Shown here: positions 60,502 through 64,000 of the stretch, in pieces
Position numbering within the stretch: position 1 is the stretch's first letter
Layout of the letters: each line of letters starts with the position of its first letter
NCBI RefSeq assembly: GCF_001436375.1
Contig: NZ_AZGA01000087.1
Location: 82,298 to 146,297 of the forward strand
Source: Agrilactobacillus composti DSM 18527 = JCM 14202
Lineage (GTDB): Bacteria > Bacillota > Bacilli > Lactobacillales > Lactobacillaceae
Length of the DNA: 64,000 nucleotides
Direction of reading: 5' to 3'
Position numbers and translations under genes: made by a program
The notes under the pieces: model-generated
Database searches by the model: none
Told to the model about the DNA's origin: nothing
What the model saw: only the letters and a program-made list of their open reading frames with translations

Positions 60502-61294
60502 GATCAGTCACTCCTAATGTATTAATTTTGTCTATTAGTGCAGGTAATTCCGCCATGGTGGCGATCACATAGTCTGCGCCTGTGCGGGTGAAGATTTTGC
60601 GGGCTTCTGTGGCAAGTTCCGCTTGTCGGTCCATATCTAAGGCCAACCACTGGGGTTCGGACAAGCCAATTAAATTACTACTGTTGATGACACCAACCGC
60701 AATGGCCCCAGCGTTTTTGGCTTCTAAGATATCATTGATGGTATCCCCCACTTTAATGACGGCCTGGGGATCAGAGACACCAAGTTCTTGAATGGCCAGG
60801 TTTAACATATCCGGTGCTGGCCGACCCACCCCGGCGGTTAATTCAGAGGTGATATTCACTAGGGGGGCGTAACCTTGGGGTGCCGTAGCGGCCAAGGCAG
60901 TGGCGATCATCGGTTGGGTATACCCAGAAGTGGAAGCCACTTTGATATGGTTGGCTGCTAAATAAGCTAAGGCAATGGGCATCCCCGGGGTCAATTGGGC
61001 CGTGGCCGCAATGTGGTGATCGATCAATTTCTGAAAACGGGCGTAGACTTCATCTACGGCGGATTCTAAATCAATTTCAGGATTTTTTTCTTGCCAGAGA
61101 TTTTGAACCTCTGAGTCGGCTAATATTTTTTGCACATGGGCTAATTTATTTAAGCCAATATCTTGGCGAATGGTGGCATCAGAAACATCAATGCCAAAGT
61201 CTTTAAAGGCGGCTTTGAAAGCCAAAATCGGCGCTAAACTACCAAAATCTACGGTAGTTCCAGCCCAATCAAATACAACTGCTTCAACACGCAT
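60470..61294 (-). CDS. phnX: Phosphonoacetaldehyde hydrolase (phosphonatase)
   Basis: 274 residues from ATG 61294 (MRVEAVVFDWAGTTVDFGS), HAD nucleophile Asp in FDWAGTTVD, cap domain with the Schiff-base lysine near QDIGLNKLAHVQ, STSGYTQPM and KVGDTINDILEAKNAG. Splits phosphonoacetaldehyde into acetaldehyde and phosphate. The GTG at 61303 is poorly spaced. Confidence 0.95.
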   Translation of the reverse strand: MRVEAVVFDWAGTTVDFGSLAPILAFKAAFKDFGIDVSDATIRQDIGLNKLAHVQKILADSEVQNLWQEKNPEIDLESAVDEVYARFQKLIDHHIAATAQLTPGMPIALAYLAANHIKVASTSGYTQPMIATALAATAPQGYAPLVNITSELTAGVGRPAPDMLNLAIQELGVSDPQAVIKVGDTINDILEAKNAGAIAVGVINSSNLIGLSEPQWLALDMDRQAELATEARKIFTRTGADYVIATMAELPALIDKINTLGVTDHENVVDARTN

Positions 61295-61322
61295 ATGGGG
61301 CACATCCTTTTTATGATTGAGG

Positions 61323-62189
61323 TTATTTCATCAAGCGGGTCCGCATTTGGTAGGAAACAAATTCCAAGACCAACGCAAAGGCTAACACTAAGTAAACCAA
61401 GGTCCCCACTTCATGGAAGTTAAAGTAAATATTGCTGGCCATGAACAACTGGTAACCAATCCCGCCAGCACCGGCGGCGGCACCAACGGCCACCGCATCG
61501 GCAAAGTTGATTTCAAAGCGGATGAAGGTCCAACTGAGCAGGCGTTTCATACTGGAAGGCACAAGTACTTGGAAGACCAGGGCTAAAAAACCAGCCCCTG
61601 TGGCCCGTAAGGCATTGAGTACTTCCGGCGCAATGTCTTCAAAACTGTCCGCATAGACCTTAGTTAAATAGGCCACACTGTGAAAGGTCAAGCCTAGGAC
61701 AGCGGCATTTGGCCCCAAGCCCAAGGTGATACTGTAGATCAATACCCAAATGATGGTGGGGATGGCCCGAATGAAGGCCATGACACTTTGAACAATGGTG
61801 GACAACCAGACGGGTGCCAAGTTGCGGGCAGCCATGAGACCGAAGCCAAAGGCCAAAATCGCCCCGATGATGGTGGTCAAAACGGCTAGGGCAATACTTT
61901 GGCCCAGCCCCTTTAAGAGGGCTTGAAAGGTGTCATCCCCCAAATTAGGTTGTAAGAACATGATCTTAAGGTTGTCGAAAAAGCCAGCCAGGGCGCTAGC
62001 CAAATTGAATTTGGCGGGGATCAAGGTGGGTAGGGCTAAGACAGTGGTTAAGAACAAACTGCCTAAGATCAAGTAAATACTCAAGCGCTGATGGTCTTGT
62101 AATTTGATTTTTAAAATCGAAATTGTTTTTGGCCGGGCTTTGAAATCTCCAGGTAAATTTTGATTTTCTAATACGTCAATCTTTCGCAT
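61323..62189 (-). CDS. phnE: Phosphonate ABC transporter permease (second PhnE)
   Basis: 288 residues from ATG 62189, with AAAGGA nine bases upstream; a TTG at 62198 lies on the site. Six helices; SFIRAIPTIIWVL-like AFIRAIPTIIWVLIYSI, ALRATGAGFLALVFQVLVPS as the EAA loop. Overlaps the other permease by 14 bases. Confidence 0.92.
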   Translation of the reverse strand: MRKIDVLENQNLPGDFKARPKTISILKIKLQDHQRLSIYLILGSLFLTTVLALPTLIPAKFNLASALAGFFDNLKIMFLQPNLGDDTFQALLKGLGQSIALAVLTTIIGAILAFGFGLMAARNLAPVWLSTIVQSVMAFIRAIPTIIWVLIYSITLGLGPNAAVLGLTFHSVAYLTKVYADSFEDIAPEVLNALRATGAGFLALVFQVLVPSSMKRLLSWTFIRFEINFADAVAVGAAAGAGGIGYQLFMASNIYFNFHEVGTLVYLVLAFALVLEFVSYQMRTRLMK

Positions 62190-62991
62190 GATGTTCAATC
62201 CTTTTCTTTAGTTGAATGGACAGGATTTCCCAAGCAATCACAAGGACCACAACGCCTAAAACGACGAGGCCAGCGGCATTATAGCGCAGGCTCTTGAAGT
62301 ACAGGTCGAATAAAAAGCCGATGCCAGATCCGGTGATCAAACCAACGAGGACCGCGTCACGAATATTGTTTTCGATCATATACAAGACCCATTCACACAA
62401 GGGTACGGCCAAAGCCGGTAGAATCGCTTGGCAAACGATTTGCGGATAAGTGGCCCCGGTTGCTTCTAAGGCTTTGATGGTGTCGGTACCGTAATCTTCG
62501 ATGGTTTCAATGAAGGCTCGGGTCAAAAAGCCGAGGCTCATGAAGAACAGGGCAAGAAAACCAGTGAGTTCATTTTGCTTGAAGGAAAAGACTAAGATCA
62601 AGGCCCAGGCGGCTAGGGGGATGTTACGCAAGAAAGAGGCTAGGCCCTTAATGAAAATCCCAATCACGGGGATAAGGCCGGCATTTTTGGCCCCCACTAA
62701 GGCTAAAATAATGGCGAAGACTGAAGCCACGGTGGTAGCACATACGGCAATTAAGAAAGTTCTAAAAATTTGGGTGACGATGGCTCCAAGGAACTGTAAG
62801 ACGTTACCGGTGGGCATGAAATAATGGAACAACCAGGCAAAACCTTGGCTAATGGCCCCAAAGGACGTGAGGTCGTATCCCAGGGTCAAAGCTGTCACGA
62901 TGTAAAGCACAATGATGCCGGCCACCAAAGCCAGGGCCTTGGTGAGTTTCGTTCGAAAGAAGCGGGTACTGGTGGTTTGCTTTTGTAGCAT
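62176..62991 (-). CDS. phnE: Phosphonate ABC transporter permease (first PhnE)
   Basis: 271 residues from ATG 62991, seven bases after GGAG. Conserved FLRNIPLAAWALILVFSF and EAA loop KALEATGATYPQIVCQAILPA. The two permeases differ and form the membrane dimer, as in phnCDEE operons of Firmicutes. Confidence 0.92.
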   Translation of the reverse strand: MLQKQTTSTRFFRTKLTKALALVAGIIVLYIVTALTLGYDLTSFGAISQGFAWLFHYFMPTGNVLQFLGAIVTQIFRTFLIAVCATTVASVFAIILALVGAKNAGLIPVIGIFIKGLASFLRNIPLAAWALILVFSFKQNELTGFLALFFMSLGFLTRAFIETIEDYGTDTIKALEATGATYPQIVCQAILPALAVPLCEWVLYMIENNIRDAVLVGLITGSGIGFLFDLYFKSLRYNAAGLVVLGVVVLVIAWEILSIQLKKRIEHHAKD

Positions 62992-63005
62992 AGCCAATCT
63001 CCTTT

Positions 63006-63737
63006 CTAAGCGTAAATTTCTTGAATGGCTTCATTGGACAAAGCCGCCGCATCGGCATCAAAGACCACTAGGCCCTGATTGATGCCCACGATATGGTCGG
63101 CATAAGCTTTGGCGATATCCACTTGGTGTAAGTTGATCAAAATACTGATGTCTTGAGTGGTGGTTAGTTTCTTCAAGATATCCATGACCAGGGTGGTGGA
63201 CTTGGGGTCCAAAGAAGCGATGGGCTCATCACACAAAATGATCTTGGGATGTTGCATCAAGGCCCGGGCGATCCCCACCCGTTGTTTTTGTCCCCCGGAT
63301 AGGTCGCTGCAGCGCTTATAGGCAAAATCGGCCAAGCCCATTTCCGCCAGTAAGTCCAAGGCTTCTTGTTTTTCTTCCCGGGAATAAAGGGACAACATAC
63401 CAGCCAGGGCTAATTTAGCCCCTAGGCGGCCGTGTAAAACATTTTCGATGGCCGTTAATTGGTCCACAAGATTATAATTTTGAAAAATCATCCCGATGCG
63501 ATGGCGTACCCGGCGCAGACCTTGTTTGTTGAGTTGGCGAATGTCTTGATCATCTAAAAATATTTCTCCTGAATCGTCTGGGATCAATTGATTGATGCTG
63601 CGTAAAATCGTTGTTTTCCCAGCGCCAGAAGGTCCAATGATGGCGGTCATTTCTCCCGGACGCACGGTGAAGGACACCATTTCCAGGGAACGTTTGGCGC
63701 CATTGTAGGTTTTGGTTAAATTTTTAACAGTTAACAT
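63006..63737 (-). CDS. phnC: Phosphonate ABC transporter ATPase
   Basis: 243 residues. Walker A GPSGAGKTT, Q-loop GMIFQNYNLVD, signature LSGGQKQRVGIARAL, Walker B KIILCDEPIASLD, H-loop LINLHQVDIAKAYA; GGAGG before the ATG. The NLHQVD pattern is that of PhnC. Confidence 0.95.
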   Translation of the reverse strand: MLTVKNLTKTYNGAKRSLEMVSFTVRPGEMTAIIGPSGAGKTTILRSINQLIPDDSGEIFLDDQDIRQLNKQGLRRVRHRIGMIFQNYNLVDQLTAIENVLHGRLGAKLALAGMLSLYSREEKQEALDLLAEMGLADFAYKRCSDLSGGQKQRVGIARALMQHPKIILCDEPIASLDPKSTTLVMDILKKLTTTQDISILINLHQVDIAKAYADHIVGINQGLVVFDADAAALSNEAIQEIYA

Positions 63738-63752
63738 TGATGATAACCTCCA

Positions 63753-64000
63753 TTATTTCCCTAAAACTTTATGAGTTGGTTTATACCAGCTATCAGTGAC
63801 TTTCACGAATTGGGTTTGACCATCTTTGGTGAACAGACCCCGTTGCTTGGCATTTTCTGGGGCGAAGAAATGGGGATCATTGGTAACAGCTTTGGCGGTC
63901 AAGGCCTTTTGGATCTTGGCGATATCACCTTTGCTGATTTGGCTGCCATTGGCAACTAAGGGTTCGTTTTGGACTTCATAAGCGGCAATCGCTAAGCTTT
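63753..64000 (-). CDS. phnD: Phosphonate-binding lipoprotein, C-terminal part (runs off edge)
   Basis: The minus frame from the window edge to the TAA at 63753-63755 reads KIQKALTAKAVTNDPHFFAP, then QTQFVKVTDSWYKPTHKVLG and a Lys before the stop, the end of a PhnD-type periplasmic-binding protein. The start lies outside the window. It is the first gene seen of phnD-C-E-E-X-W. Confidence 0.85.
   Translation of the reverse strand, partial: SLAIAAYEVQNEPLVANGSQISKGDIAKIQKALTAKAVTNDPHFFAPENAKQRGLFTKDGQTQFVKVTDSWYKPTHKVLGK

Overview
The window is low-GC Firmicute DNA and most resembles a chromosome segment of the family Lactobacillaceae. The gene families point that way: a tandem-receptor GlnPQ glutamine transporter, a DUF4811/MFS pair, a YtrA-type GntR/ABC operon, SLAP-like secreted proteins, TTG and GTG starts behind strong AGGAGG ribosome sites, and a CcpA cre box. 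No rRNA, tRNA, CRISPR array or prophage was seen. A near-consensus ParB site (parS) at 1860-1875 suggests the segment lies in the origin-proximal part of the chromosome.

Layout. 1-5050 is a scarred zone: an IscB RNA-guided nuclease with its omega RNA (minus strand, running off the left edge), a CorA-like channel, a YdeI-like protein, and a decayed two-gene ABC exporter carrying a TnpB element. 5200-9600 holds an XRE/membrane pair, a MarR regulator with two matching operators and its DHA2-type exporter, and an acetyltransferase. 9600-14150 has a quinone oxidoreductase and a sugar ABC importer under a promoter fused to a cre site. 14230-18760 has glnQ and glnHP (two receptors plus permease) and a lone argJ. 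19170-21300 is a broken gene interrupted by a second, complete IscB/omega RNA copy. 21450-23820 has an HTH-DUF2325 protein diverging from a small membrane protein with a strongly folded, unassigned 5' leader. 23930-26130 is a metA-cysK sulfur amino acid operon behind a puzzling leader that contains a small ORF ending Cys-Cys-Cys. 26150-33115 is an acetoin dehydrogenase operon (E3-E1alpha-E1beta-E2) with a textbook sigma-54 promoter and upstream activator repeats, followed by its activator AcoR.

33220-39680 has a secreted SLAP-like protein, RecQ, a two-gene surface nuclease operon and an Old-Yellow-Enzyme type flavoprotein. 39760-43360 is the riboflavin operon ribD-E-BA-H under an FMN riboswitch. 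43550-48690 has a DUF6440 protein, a YtrA-type GntR/ABC operon and a P-type calcium-type ATPase. 48880-59290 carries mostly stress and efflux functions: a DyP peroxidase behind a PerR-like box, a nitronate monooxygenase-like enzyme, MFS plus DUF4811 diverging from a TetR regulator, a flavodoxin, an aldo-keto reductase, an XRE/membrane pair, a YdcZ-type transporter with an alpha/beta hydrolase, and a divergent TetR regulator. 59395-64000 is a phosphonate uptake and degradation operon (phnD-C-E-E-X-W) for 2-aminoethylphosphonate, running off the right edge.

The most unusual content is the OMEGA-type nucleases (two IscB, one TnpB) with no TnpA transposase in the window. The two IscB omega RNAs differ by compensatory base changes in a hairpin and abut different 5' flanks, which would make different guides.
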